Source: a bacterium
Lineage (GTDB): Bacteria > SZUA-79 > Acidulodesulfobacterales > Acidulodesulfobacteraceae
Assembly (NCBI GenBank): GCA_021806125.1
Contig: JAJZYC010000050.1
Location: 1 to 9,417, forward strand
Direction: 5' to 3'
DNA length: 9,417 bases
Shown: positions 1-6,977 of the stretch, one piece after another
Position numbering within the stretch: the stretch's first letter is position 1
How the letters are laid out: each line of letters begins with the position of its first letter
The notes under the pieces: generated by a model
The model's database searches: none
What the model was told of the DNA's origin: nothing
What the model saw: only the letters and a program-made list of their open reading frames with translations
Position numbers and translations under genes: made by a program

Positions 1-950
1 TCCATATCTTTTATTAATTTAAGCCTCAGTGGAGGAATTTTTCCTTTTAGTCCGGCGCCGAAAGCCATAGGTAAATCGTTTATAAGTCCGGATATGCCGC
101 CGGAATCGAATGCAACCTTTATTTCATCGAGTCTTCCGGTTTCCCCGATAGACTTGGCTATTGAAACGACATGTTTTGAACCTGCGGAAAATGTTATAGA
201 ATTCTTAATAGTTCTTTCGTGAAGTTTAACTATAGATTTTACGGGCGAAATGCCTTTTGGGCAAAATTCTTCGCAGGACTGGCAGTGAACACAATCCCAC
301 ATTCCGTCTGGCTTTGAACCGTTAACTAAGCGTGAGCCGTTTTTGTCGTTGTCTCTTGGGTCTTCGCTGTATCTGTAAAGTTTGGCTAAGGCGGCGGGTC
401 CTAAATATCTCGGGTTGCCGGCTACTCCTCCGCATTCAGAATAACAGCACTCGCATAAAATACAATTAGGAGTATCGTTATTTCCAGTCAGATTTTGAAA
501 TTCATATTTATAATATACGGGCTGGCTTATTTTCTCGCCTTCTTTCAATGCATGAAAACTATTGTGCGCCTCGTCTTCCCTTTGCCCGAGAAGATAAGGC
601 TTGATTTCTTTTATTTTATCGAAAAAACTCTCCTGTTCGACTATAAGGTCGCGTATAACCGGCATATTTGCAAGGGGTTCTACATTAATTATGCCGAATT
701 TTTCTATTTCGGGACTTACCTGAGTTTTACAGGCAAGTTTCGATATGCCGTTTATCTTCATGGCGCATGAACCGCATATAGCGCTTCTGCACGACCTCCT
801 GAAACTCAAAGTCCCGTCTAATTCTGATTTTACTTTTATTAAAGCGTTTAGCACGGTCATACCCGGATAATCTTCAACCGTATATTCTTTGTAATAATGT
901 TTTTCGTCGGTATCGGGATTAAATCTGTATGCCCTAATCTTAAATTCCAT
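1..950 (-). CDS. sdhB: Succinate dehydrogenase / fumarate reductase iron-sulfur subunit (3' end cut by window edge)
   Basis: Passes electrons from the flavin of SdhA through three iron-sulfur clusters towards quinone. Translation from the ATG at 950-948 gives 316 residues with no stop before the edge. The N-terminal half has the plant-type [2Fe-2S] motif C54-x4-C59-G-x-C62 with C74. The C-terminal half has C163-ILC-EC-C-x3-C173 and C220-x2-C223-x2-C226-x3-C230-P. Against E. coli SdhB, C223 falls where the third-cluster loop has Ile209, so centre S3 could be [4Fe-4S] instead of [3Fe-4S]. The quinone-site residues Trp164 and His207 of E. coli are Gly178 and Val221 here. About 70 residues extend past the point where canonical SdhB ends. 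All of this resembles type E enzymes of Sulfolobales and Campylobacterota. The start has a good ribosome binding site (AAAGGGG, 7 bases away) and lies 17 bases after the sdhA stop, so the two are cotranscribed. Confidence 0.95.
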   Translation of the reverse strand, partial: MEFKIRAYRFNPDTDEKHYYKEYTVEDYPGMTVLNALIKVKSELDGTLSFRRSCRSAICGSCAMKINGISKLACKTQVSPEIEKFGIINVEPLANMPVIRDLIVEQESFFDKIKEIKPYLLGQREDEAHNSFHALKEGEKISQPVYYKYEFQNLTGNNDTPNCILCECCYSECGGVAGNPRYLGPAALAKLYRYSEDPRDNDKNGSRLVNGSKPDGMWDCVHCQSCEEFCPKGISPVKSIVKLHERTIKNSITFSAGSKHVVSIAKSIGETGRLDEIKVAFDSGGISGLINDLPMAFGAGLKGKIPPLRLKLIKDM

Positions 951-967
951 TATATTTCCCCTTTCTA

Positions 968-2641
968 TTAATACGTCCTCGGCTGAGGTTTAAATTTTGT
1001 CACGGCAACTTCGGAAAAATCGAATTTTATATTTTCTTTACCGTCTAAAGTAGCTAATGTATGTTTAAGCCATTTTTCGTCGTCTCTTTCGGGAAAATCC
1101 GTTCTATAATGCGCGCCTCTCGATTCTTTCCTTAAAATTGCGCCTCTCGTGATAACTTCGGCTATCAGAAGTATATTGTTAAACTCGAACGCCTCGACTA
1201 TATCGGTATTAAAAGTCTTAGATTTGTCGTCTATACCTATGTTTTTTGCGCGTTCTTTGAGTTCGATAATTTTTTCTAGAGCTTTTTTCATAGCATTTTC
1301 TTCCCTGAAAACGCCTACGTCGGCTCTCATCTCTTCCTGAAGTTCCGATTTTAACAAACCGTGCCTCTCTTTTCCTAAAGATTTTTTAAGCTTTTCAAAA
1401 GCTTCCTCGTCTCTTTTGACCGCCTTTTCATCGAATTTTCTTTCGTCTGCGGTTTTTAAAAATTCGGCTATATCGATTCCGGCTCTTCTTCCAAATACCA
1501 CGGTATCCAGAAGAGAATTTCCTCCAAGCCTGTTTGCCCCGTGAACGCTGACGCAGGCTGATTCTCCCGCCGAATAATAGCCTTCAATTACCGTCCTGCC
1601 GTTATAATCGGTTTTAATGCCGCCCATGGAGTAGTGGGCTCCGGGTCTGATAGGAATCGGTTCGTAAATTGGATTGACGCCTTCGAAATCAATGGATAAC
1701 TGCATTATTTGGGGAAGCTTTTCCATTATCCTTTCTTTGCCTAAATGCCTTACGTCTAAAAGTATCGCGCCGTCAACTCCTCTTCCTTCGTTAATTTCGG
1801 TCTGTTCCGCTCTGGCCACGACGTCTCTGGGGGCAAGCTCCATAGCCTTGGGAGCATATTTCGACATAAACCTGACGCCAAGAGAATTAAGAAGATAAGC
1901 GCCCTCTCCCCTCGCGCCTTCGGTAACCAATATTCCCGTACTTTTAAGAGTCGTAGGATGAAACTGCACGAATTCCATATCCATTAAAGGAACGCCCGCT
2001 TTAATAGAAACGGCCATACCGTCTCCCGTATTTATGAGAGCGTTCGTATTGGAAGAATATACCTGTCCGTAACCGCCGGTAGCAAACAGTACCGCTTTTG
2101 CGGCAATACCTTCAAACTTTCCGTTTTTAATATCGTAAGCTACTACTCCGCTGACCTTTCCGTTATCGGTAACTAAACTTGTAACGAAATATTCGTAGAG
2201 AATTTTTGTTTTATATTTAAGGACGTTATCGAAAAGTCCGTGCAGCATCATATGCCCTACCGCATCGGCATAATAGCAGGAACGGGGGAAACTCTGCCCG
2301 CCGAAAGGTCTCTGTGCAATGCCTCCCTTATCGTTTCTATTGAATACCACCCCCATTCTCTGAAGGTCGAGTATGTTGGCGGGGGCTTCGCTCGTCAAAA
2401 TTTCTATCGCATCCTGGTCGCCGAGATAATCGCTGCCTTTAACCGTATCGAAAAAATGGGATTCCCACGAATCGTTTTCGTCGAATGCCGCGTTGACTCC
2501 TCCCTGAGCCGCTCCGGAATGCGACCTCGTAGGATAAACCTTGCTTACTATCACCGCGTCTATCCCTTTTTTTCTAAGTTCGACGGCGGCTCTTAATCCC
2601 GCAAGTCCGGCGCCGACGATAACAACGTCATGTTTTAACAT
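968..2641 (-). CDS. sdhA: Succinate dehydrogenase / fumarate reductase flavoprotein subunit
   Basis: Catalyses succinate to fumarate, or the reverse, at a covalently bound FAD on a peripheral subunit of complex II. The 557-residue protein opens with the dinucleotide-binding motif VGAGLAGL (9-16). His41 in RSHSGAAQGG is the expected flavin-attachment histidine. Substrate and catalytic residues are in place: H228 (HPTT), T240-E241 (VTEGARGEG), proton-relay R272 (RDVVAR), H336 (HYSMGG) and R371 (HGANRLGGNS). These match E. coli H242, T254-E255, R286, H354 and R399. It is about 30 residues shorter than E. coli SdhA, which is common outside the enterics. There is no Tat signal, so the subunit should face the cytoplasm, unlike the periplasmic methylmenaquinol fumarate reductases. 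The start has GAGG 6 bases upstream. The direction of reaction in the cell cannot be read from sequence. Confidence 0.97.
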   Translation of the reverse strand: MLKHDVVIVGAGLAGLRAAVELRKKGIDAVIVSKVYPTRSHSGAAQGGVNAAFDENDSWESHFFDTVKGSDYLGDQDAIEILTSEAPANILDLQRMGVVFNRNDKGGIAQRPFGGQSFPRSCYYADAVGHMMLHGLFDNVLKYKTKILYEYFVTSLVTDNGKVSGVVAYDIKNGKFEGIAAKAVLFATGGYGQVYSSNTNALINTGDGMAVSIKAGVPLMDMEFVQFHPTTLKSTGILVTEGARGEGAYLLNSLGVRFMSKYAPKAMELAPRDVVARAEQTEINEGRGVDGAILLDVRHLGKERIMEKLPQIMQLSIDFEGVNPIYEPIPIRPGAHYSMGGIKTDYNGRTVIEGYYSAGESACVSVHGANRLGGNSLLDTVVFGRRAGIDIAEFLKTADERKFDEKAVKRDEEAFEKLKKSLGKERHGLLKSELQEEMRADVGVFREENAMKKALEKIIELKERAKNIGIDDKSKTFNTDIVEAFEFNNILLIAEVITRGAILRKESRGAHYRTDFPERDDEKWLKHTLATLDGKENIKFDFSEVAVTKFKPQPRTY

Positions 2642-2690
2642 TTACAACCTCTATTTTATAGTCTTTTTTTAGGAATGCAATTTTTTAAAT

Positions 2691-2719
2691 ATTATAGGAT
2701 AAACCTTTAAAATTTGCAA
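2691..2719 (-). promoter_or_regulatory. Sigma70-type promoter of sdhAB
   Basis: Reading the minus strand, TTGCAA (2719-2714) is followed after exactly 17 bases by a perfect TATAAT (2696-2691). Transcription would start near 2684, giving a leader of about 43 bases with the GAGG ribosome binding site at 2651-2648. It sits in the 85-base gap between moaC and sdhA, so sdhAB can be transcribed separately from the ribosomal-protein operon upstream. The call rests on sequence match only. Confidence 0.7.
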
Positions 2720-2729
2720 TAAAATTTTA
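2708..2729 (-). repeat. AT-only inverted repeat at the moaC stop
   Basis: TAAAATTT and AAATTTTA form an 8-base stem around a 6-base loop. One arm contains the moaC stop codon and the loop and second arm contain the -35 box of the sdhA promoter. The stem has no G-C pair and no U-tract follows it, so it is a weak terminator candidate at best. It may be chance in AT-rich DNA. Confidence 0.3.
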
Positions 2730-3209
2730 TCTATTATACCGGCCGCTTTTTCCTCCTTCTTTGCTTATCAGATAAATTTCCGATATTTCGATAGATTTAT
2801 CTACCGCTTTTAGCATATCGTAAACGGTTAACGCCGCTACCGACGCCGACGTCAAGCTTTCCATTTCCACTCCGGTTTTGCCGGATATTTTAACCGTAGA
2901 AATTATAGTTATAGAATTTTCATTTTCGTCCGGTTTGAAAGCAATATCACAGCTTTCAATGTTTAAAGGATGACATAAGGGTATTAATTCGGAAGTTTTT
3001 TTTGCCGCCATAATTCCCGCAATTTTTGCCGTTCCTAATGCATCTCCTTTTTTGCCGCCTTTGCCTACGGCAAGTTGAAACGCTTCTGCGGACATAGATA
3101 CTTTTGCATGGGCGGCGGCGATTCTTACGGTATTATCTTTTGGGGAAACATCGACCATTTTAGGCATTCCTTTTTCGTCGAGATGAGTTAGCTTTGTTTC
3201 TTTTTTCAT
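2727..3209 (-). CDS. moaC: Cyclic pyranopterin monophosphate synthase (molybdenum cofactor biosynthesis protein C)
   Basis: Works with the radical-SAM enzyme MoaA in the first step of molybdopterin synthesis, converting the 3',8-cyclo-GTP intermediate to cyclic pyranopterin monophosphate in the cytoplasm. The 160-residue product (E. coli 161) carries the family blocks KKGDALGTAKIAGIMAAKKT (53-72), LIPLCHPL (75-82) with H80, KTGVEMESLT (111-120) and YDMLKAVDK (130-138). D131 and K134 correspond to the catalytic Asp and Lys of E. coli MoaC. The ATG at 3209 was chosen over one 22 codons upstream because it has a strong GGAGG 8 bases away, gives the family length and avoids overlap with the gene before. 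No other moa, moe or mob gene is in the window. MoaC is the last gene of the rplM-to-moaC unit and implies that the cell makes molybdo- or tungsto-enzymes. Confidence 0.95.
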   Translation of the reverse strand: MKKETKLTHLDEKGMPKMVDVSPKDNTVRIAAAHAKVSMSAEAFQLAVGKGGKKGDALGTAKIAGIMAAKKTSELIPLCHPLNIESCDIAFKPDENENSITIISTVKISGKTGVEMESLTSASVAALTVYDMLKAVDKSIEISEIYLISKEGGKSGRYNR

Positions 3210-3217
3210 TATGATTT

Positions 3218-3222
3218 CCTCC
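3218..3222 (-). promoter_or_regulatory. Ribosome binding site that fixes the moaC start
   Basis: GGAGG on the minus strand lies 8 bases before the ATG at 3209. The longer reading frame beginning at 3275 would overlap the preceding gene and lies outside MoaC homology, so this site decides the start. Confidence 0.8.
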
Positions 3223-3255
3223 GGCTTGATTAACCTTTGTCTTATTATTTTTAAA

Positions 3256-4893
3256 TTAGTCCGTAAATTCGGCATAATACCATTTTCTTATATCGTATCC
3301 TATTCCCGCCGGAGCCGGTTTTATTCCTTTAATTTCCTTTTTTACCACAGGCATTGCATATGGAATATACAAAAAAGTATAAGGGGCTTCTTTTGCAAGA
3401 ATTCTCTGAATTTTAAAATAATAATCCTTTTGCCTTTTTAAATCAAACGTTGACCGCGCTTTTCTGAATAAATCGTCTATTTCGGGGTCATTAAAAGAAG
3501 TAAAATTTAAACCCTTAGGAACGATATTAGAGCCGGTAAATATAGCTGCGTTATCGTAAGGATCGGGAGTTATAGTAAATCCGAGCAGGACCGCCTGAAA
3601 TCTTTTCTTCATAATAAATTCCGAAATAAGGGATGTCCACTCCATAACCCTGATGCCTACCCTGATGCCTATCTTTTTTAAATTTTGCTGTATTATTTCT
3701 GCGGCGGATAATCTTTCCTGATTCCCCTGCGGAGTAAGTATAGTAAATCTAAAAGGTCTGCCGCTTTTTTCCAAAACTCCGTTTTTAAGGCTCCAACCCG
3801 CCTCGTTAAAAAGTTTCAAAGCTTTAACGGGATTATAATCGTACTTTTTTAAGTTCTTATCGTAAAAATATGTTCCCGGCATAAAAGGCCCGTAACAGCG
3901 AACCCCCAAACCAAGCAGCGCTCCTTTTATTATTTCTTTTTTATTTATCGCGTAGCTTAAAGCCTGCCTGACTTTTATATTTTTAAAAAGCGGGTCTAAA
4001 AGATTATACCCCAAAAAAGTAAAACTTAAAGAAGGATGTATATATTTTTTAAACCGCAGATTAAATTTTTTACCGCTAGATTCATATTTAAACTGAATCG
4101 GGCTTAACCCCATGTAATTTATGCCGTTTGATTTAAGCATCAGAAACATGGAGGAAGGGTCGGGGACTATTTTATATATTAAGCGCTTTATATGCGGAGC
4201 ACCCATAAAATAATGCGGATTGGCCTTCAGGACTATTTCGTATCCGTGGACCCATCTGTCGAATTCGTAAGGGCCTGTACCTATAGGACGGCTTCTTAAT
4301 TTCGTAGTCAGCAGATTTTTTCCTTTAAGGAGTTTTTCGGATAAAATACTTAACCCCCATGAAGATAATGCCGGAGCGTAAGGTTTTTTATAAGTAACCC
4401 TGAAAATGTATTTCCCTATAATTTTTGCTTTATATACCTTAAGATATTCAGCGGCGTAAGGCGTAGGAGTTTTTGGATTTACCATTAAACGGTACGTGAA
4501 CATAACGTCTTTTGCGGTAAATTTTTGTCCGTTCTGCCAGTAAACATTGCGGCGGAGATAAAAAGTTATGGTTTTGCCGCCGTTGCTTATTTTCCATGAC
4601 TTTGCAAGGTCCGGAACTATTTTAAAATTTCTGTTATAACGGACGAGTCCGTCATAAATTTGAGACGCAACCTCGGCAGTAGGGGCATCTGCCGCCATAT
4701 TCCCGATAAGATTCACGGCATCCGACGGCAGGCCTATAATTAAAGTATTTTTTAAATAATTCTGGGCCGCAGGAGAGCTTTTATTATTTTTAGCGCCTTT
4801 CCCAAAACGAAAAAACGCAAACGATAAAATTAACGCGGCGGCAATAATAATAAATAAATACGCGGCGCGCTTTTTTCCATTATTTAATTTCAT
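3256..4893 (-). CDS. Peptide/nickel-type ABC transporter solute-binding protein (SBP family 5), membrane-anchored
   Basis: A 545-residue extracytoplasmic binding protein of the DppA/OppA family (SBP_bac_5), which normally delivers oligopeptides, nickel or other small solutes to an ABC permease. It opens with positive charges and one hydrophobic segment (about 11-30), then the domain starting near 50. Family landmarks are YDGLVRYN (80-87), PDLAKSW with GKTITFYLRRNVYWQNGQ (94-123), FTAKDVMFTY (125-134), and GTGPYEFDRWVHG (205-217) with ANPHYF (224-229). The signal region has no cysteine, so it is not a lipoprotein. It is either held by an uncleaved N-terminal helix or cut by signal peptidase I. 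No permease or ATPase gene is adjacent. It begins 26 bases after argC with no clear ribosome binding site and ends 46 bases before moaC. Ligand unknown. Confidence 0.88.
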   Translation of the reverse strand: MKLNNGKKRAAYLFIIIAAALILSFAFFRFGKGAKNNKSSPAAQNYLKNTLIIGLPSDAVNLIGNMAADAPTAEVASQIYDGLVRYNRNFKIVPDLAKSWKISNGGKTITFYLRRNVYWQNGQKFTAKDVMFTYRLMVNPKTPTPYAAEYLKVYKAKIIGKYIFRVTYKKPYAPALSSWGLSILSEKLLKGKNLLTTKLRSRPIGTGPYEFDRWVHGYEIVLKANPHYFMGAPHIKRLIYKIVPDPSSMFLMLKSNGINYMGLSPIQFKYESSGKKFNLRFKKYIHPSLSFTFLGYNLLDPLFKNIKVRQALSYAINKKEIIKGALLGLGVRCYGPFMPGTYFYDKNLKKYDYNPVKALKLFNEAGWSLKNGVLEKSGRPFRFTILTPQGNQERLSAAEIIQQNLKKIGIRVGIRVMEWTSLISEFIMKKRFQAVLLGFTITPDPYDNAAIFTGSNIVPKGLNFTSFNDPEIDDLFRKARSTFDLKRQKDYYFKIQRILAKEAPYTFLYIPYAMPVVKKEIKGIKPAPAGIGYDIRKWYYAEFTD

Positions 4894-4919
4894 AATTATT
4901 TATTCTACTTAGAAGGAAA

Positions 4920-6017
4920 TTACGGGAAAGGAGAATAAGCCGGAATTCCGCAATCCGGTTCCAATCCGAACATAAGATTCATATTCTGAATTGCCTGCAG
5001 GGAAGCGCCTTTGCCAAGGTTGTCTATGGCGCTGACGATTTTTACCGTTCCTTTATTTTGTTTTTTTTCCGTTTCAAAGGCTATATGGCAGTTATTGGAA
5101 TAAACGACGTTTTTTATATTGCAGTCTTCTATATTGTCGAGAATAGACACGAAAGGACTGCCGCCGTAGAATTCCTTATATATCCCGGTTATATTTTCCC
5201 GCGATACTCCGTTATTTAATTTCATATATATTGTGGTAAGTATTCCTCTAGATACAGGAATAACATGGGGAGTAAATAAAATATCGGGCATATCGTTATA
5301 CGATGCGCCGGGTGAATTTAAAAACGCGGTTTCCAGCTTTTCCTTAATTTCGGGAAGGTGTCTGTGCGACCATACGTCATAGGCTTTTACCGAGTTTTCG
5401 ACCTCGCAGAAAAGGTTCTGCAATTTTACGCCTCGTCCGGCGCCGGAAATTCCCGACAAAGAATCTATTATAACTGGAAAAGCGGCATCCGCCGCACCTT
5501 TAAAAATAAGAGGCAGAATAGGCAGTAAAGCGCCCGTGGGATAGCATCCCGGATTGGCGACAAATTGCGAATCCTTAATTTTTTCTGAAAAGATATCGGA
5601 AAGCCCGTAAATAAATTTAGGATTCAACGCAGGGGCATTATGCTTTCCGTAAAATTCTTCGTATGTTTCCATACTGTCGAATCTGAAATCCGCGCCGACG
5701 TCGATTATTTTTATTTTGGCGTTTTTTTCTAAAATGTCCGGCATGAGCTTGGAGCTTTCGTTATGAGGGAGACAAAAGAATATTGCGTCGGAAGATTCCG
5801 CTACGGTATCCGCGCTAAAAGAACTGAACTTGAGTTCTGAAATTAAGTTATTTTTAGAGCATGTTTTCTTAAATTGGGGAAAAACTTCAGAAAGTTTTTT
5901 GCCTGAATATGTCTGCGAAGTTATTGACGATATAAAAACATCCGGCCTTAGAGACAGCGCATATATTAAATATATTCCGCTGTAGCCGGATGCTCCTATA
6001 ATCGAAACTTTAATCAT
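4920..6017 (-). CDS. argC: N-acetyl-gamma-glutamyl-phosphate reductase
   Basis: Third step of arginine biosynthesis: NADPH-dependent reduction of N-acetylglutamyl phosphate to the semialdehyde in the cytoplasm. The 365-residue protein starts with the nucleotide-binding motif GASGYSG (8-14) and has the active-site cysteine C158 in ANPGCYPTGA. It also has the SGISGAGRG loop (188-196) and the catalytic-region motif SHRHLPEI (217-224). Length is slightly above the usual 340-350. It follows rpsI by 16 bases, a gap with no obvious ribosome binding site, so translation may be coupled to rpsI. The rplM-rpsI-argC order is one I recall from Geobacter-type genomes. No other arg gene is present in the window. 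Confidence 0.96.
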   Translation of the reverse strand: MIKVSIIGASGYSGIYLIYALSLRPDVFISSITSQTYSGKKLSEVFPQFKKTCSKNNLISELKFSSFSADTVAESSDAIFFCLPHNESSKLMPDILEKNAKIKIIDVGADFRFDSMETYEEFYGKHNAPALNPKFIYGLSDIFSEKIKDSQFVANPGCYPTGALLPILPLIFKGAADAAFPVIIDSLSGISGAGRGVKLQNLFCEVENSVKAYDVWSHRHLPEIKEKLETAFLNSPGASYNDMPDILFTPHVIPVSRGILTTIYMKLNNGVSRENITGIYKEFYGGSPFVSILDNIEDCNIKNVVYSNNCHIAFETEKKQNKGTVKIVSAIDNLGKGASLQAIQNMNLMFGLEPDCGIPAYSPFP

Positions 6018-6033
6018 CTGATTATTACGATTA

Positions 6034-6429
6034 TTATCTCTTTGAGAACTGGAATCTCGCTCTTGCCCCTTTCTGCCCGTATTTCTTTCTTTCCTTGACT
6101 CTAGGATCCCTTGTGAGCATAGAGGCTTTGGCGAGTGTTTCTTTAAGTTCTGGGCTTATTAAAAGAATAGCTTTCGCAAGCGCAAGTTTTATGGCTCCCG
6201 CCTGACCGTTCAACCCCCCGCCTACTACATTGACGTATATATCGAACTTATTTTCGACGGAATAAAATGCCAACGGCTTTGTAGCAGTTACCCTGTGGCT
6301 TTCAAGGGGAAAATATTTATCGAAATCTCTTCCGTTAATTATAATTTTGCCGGTTCCTTCTTTAAAATATACCCTTGCTATGCCGGTTTTTCTTTTTCCT
6401 ACCGCATGTATAATATTTTTTTTTGCCAT
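6034..6429 (-). CDS. rpsI: 30S ribosomal protein S9
   Basis: Small-subunit protein whose C-terminal tail reaches the peptidyl-tRNA site. The 131 residues match the family length. It has the N-terminal block AVGKRKTGIARV (9-20), the middle VNVVGGGLNGQAGAIKLALA motif (66-85) and the diagnostic tail RDPRVKERKKYGQKGARAR ending in FQFSKR. The terminal S-K-R is the conserved P-site contact. A short AAGG precedes the start, 31 bases after rplM, the usual partner gene. No insertions or missing parts. Confidence 0.98.
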   Translation of the reverse strand: MAKKNIIHAVGKRKTGIARVYFKEGTGKIIINGRDFDKYFPLESHRVTATKPLAFYSVENKFDIYVNVVGGGLNGQAGAIKLALAKAILLISPELKETLAKASMLTRDPRVKERKKYGQKGARARFQFSKR

Positions 6430-6460
6430 AAGCCTTTTTACCCGTAATTTAATTTTTAAT

Positions 6461-6868
6461 TTATTTTATTATTTCTACTTTAACCGGTTGCTGAGCAGTA
6501 TGAGGATGTTCTTCGCCTTCGTATATTTTAACTTTTTTAAGAACGGCGTCAGAAAGTTTGTTTTTAGGCAGCATTCCTTTAATAGCCTGATAAACCGGAA
6601 ACGTGGGGTCTTTTTTAAGCATATCTTTATAGTTAAAAGTCTTCATTCCTCCGGGATAACCGCTGTGAAAATGATATTCTTTATCATCCGCTTTCCTGCC
6701 TGTTATTTTTGCCTTAGCGCTGTTAACGATAACGACAAAATCCCCGTTATCCGCATACGGCGTCCAGTTTGCTTTATCTTTGCCCATAAGCCTATTGGCA
6801 ACAAAACTTGCAACCCTTCCTAAGCTTACTCCTTTTGCATCTACTAATATCCACTTGCTTTCCGTCAT
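6461..6868 (-). CDS. rplM: 50S ribosomal protein L13
   Basis: Early-assembly protein of the large subunit. It shows WILVDAKGVSLGRVAS (6-21), the block WTPYADNGDFVVIVNSAKAK (35-54), HSGYPGGMK (68-76), a KGMLPKNKL stretch and the C-terminal HPHTAQQP motif. At 135 residues it is a little shorter than E. coli L13 (142). About ten residues before the W-x-V-D motif are missing at the N-terminus. A stop codon stands immediately and in frame before the ATG, so this start cannot be extended. GGGAG lies upstream. It is the first gene of the rplM-rpsI-argC-SBP-moaC unit and has its own promoter. Confidence 0.98.
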   Translation of the reverse strand: MTESKWILVDAKGVSLGRVASFVANRLMGKDKANWTPYADNGDFVVIVNSAKAKITGRKADDKEYHFHSGYPGGMKTFNYKDMLKKDPTFPVYQAIKGMLPKNKLSDAVLKKVKIYEGEEHPHTAQQPVKVEIIK

Positions 6869-6924
6869 TTATACGTCTCCCGCGGTTTTTATAAATATAT
6901 AATATATTTTAAGCGTAGTTTTCT

Positions 6925-6953
6925 ATTATTTAATAATTTTATACTTTTGTCAA
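6925..6953 (-). promoter_or_regulatory. Sigma70-type promoter of the rplM-rpsI operon
   Basis: On the minus strand a perfect -35 box TTGACA (6953-6948) is followed after 17 bases by AATAAT (6930-6925), five of six matches to the -10 consensus. A start near 6918 leaves a leader of about 50 bases. That leader holds an AT-only 7-base inverted repeat (6893-6909) and the GGGAG ribosome binding site. It lies in the 109-base gap after the HPP gene, which shows no convincing terminator. Confidence 0.75.
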
Positions 6954-6977
6954 GGAATTTTTTATAATTGCCATATC

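Noticed and set aside
495..770. Plus-strand open frame of 91 codons
   Set aside because: It lies wholly inside sdhB on the other strand, whose iron-sulfur motifs are clear. The plus-strand product has no recognisable motif.
2240..2596. Plus-strand open frame of 118 codons opposite sdhA
   Set aside because: It is antisense to the FAD-binding region of sdhA and reads as a shadow of that conserved coding sequence.
3210..3255. Molybdenum-cofactor riboswitch before moaC
   Set aside because: The gap is 46 bases and holds little besides the ribosome binding site, too short for the known structured leader.
3210..3275. Longer moaC start at 3275
   Set aside because: It would add 22 residues outside the MoaC family, overlap the binding-protein gene and ignore the strong GGAGG before the ATG at 3209.
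6347..6823. Plus-strand open frame of 158 codons opposite rpsI and rplM
   Set aside because: It spans two certain ribosomal-protein genes and their gap on the opposite strand. The composition is that of an antisense reading.
6893..6909. AAATATA-TAA-TATATTT inverted repeat in the rplM leader as an L13 autoregulatory hairpin or terminator
   Set aside because: The stem is only 7 A-T pairs in very AT-rich DNA, with no U-tract or known L13-binding shape. Chance explains it.
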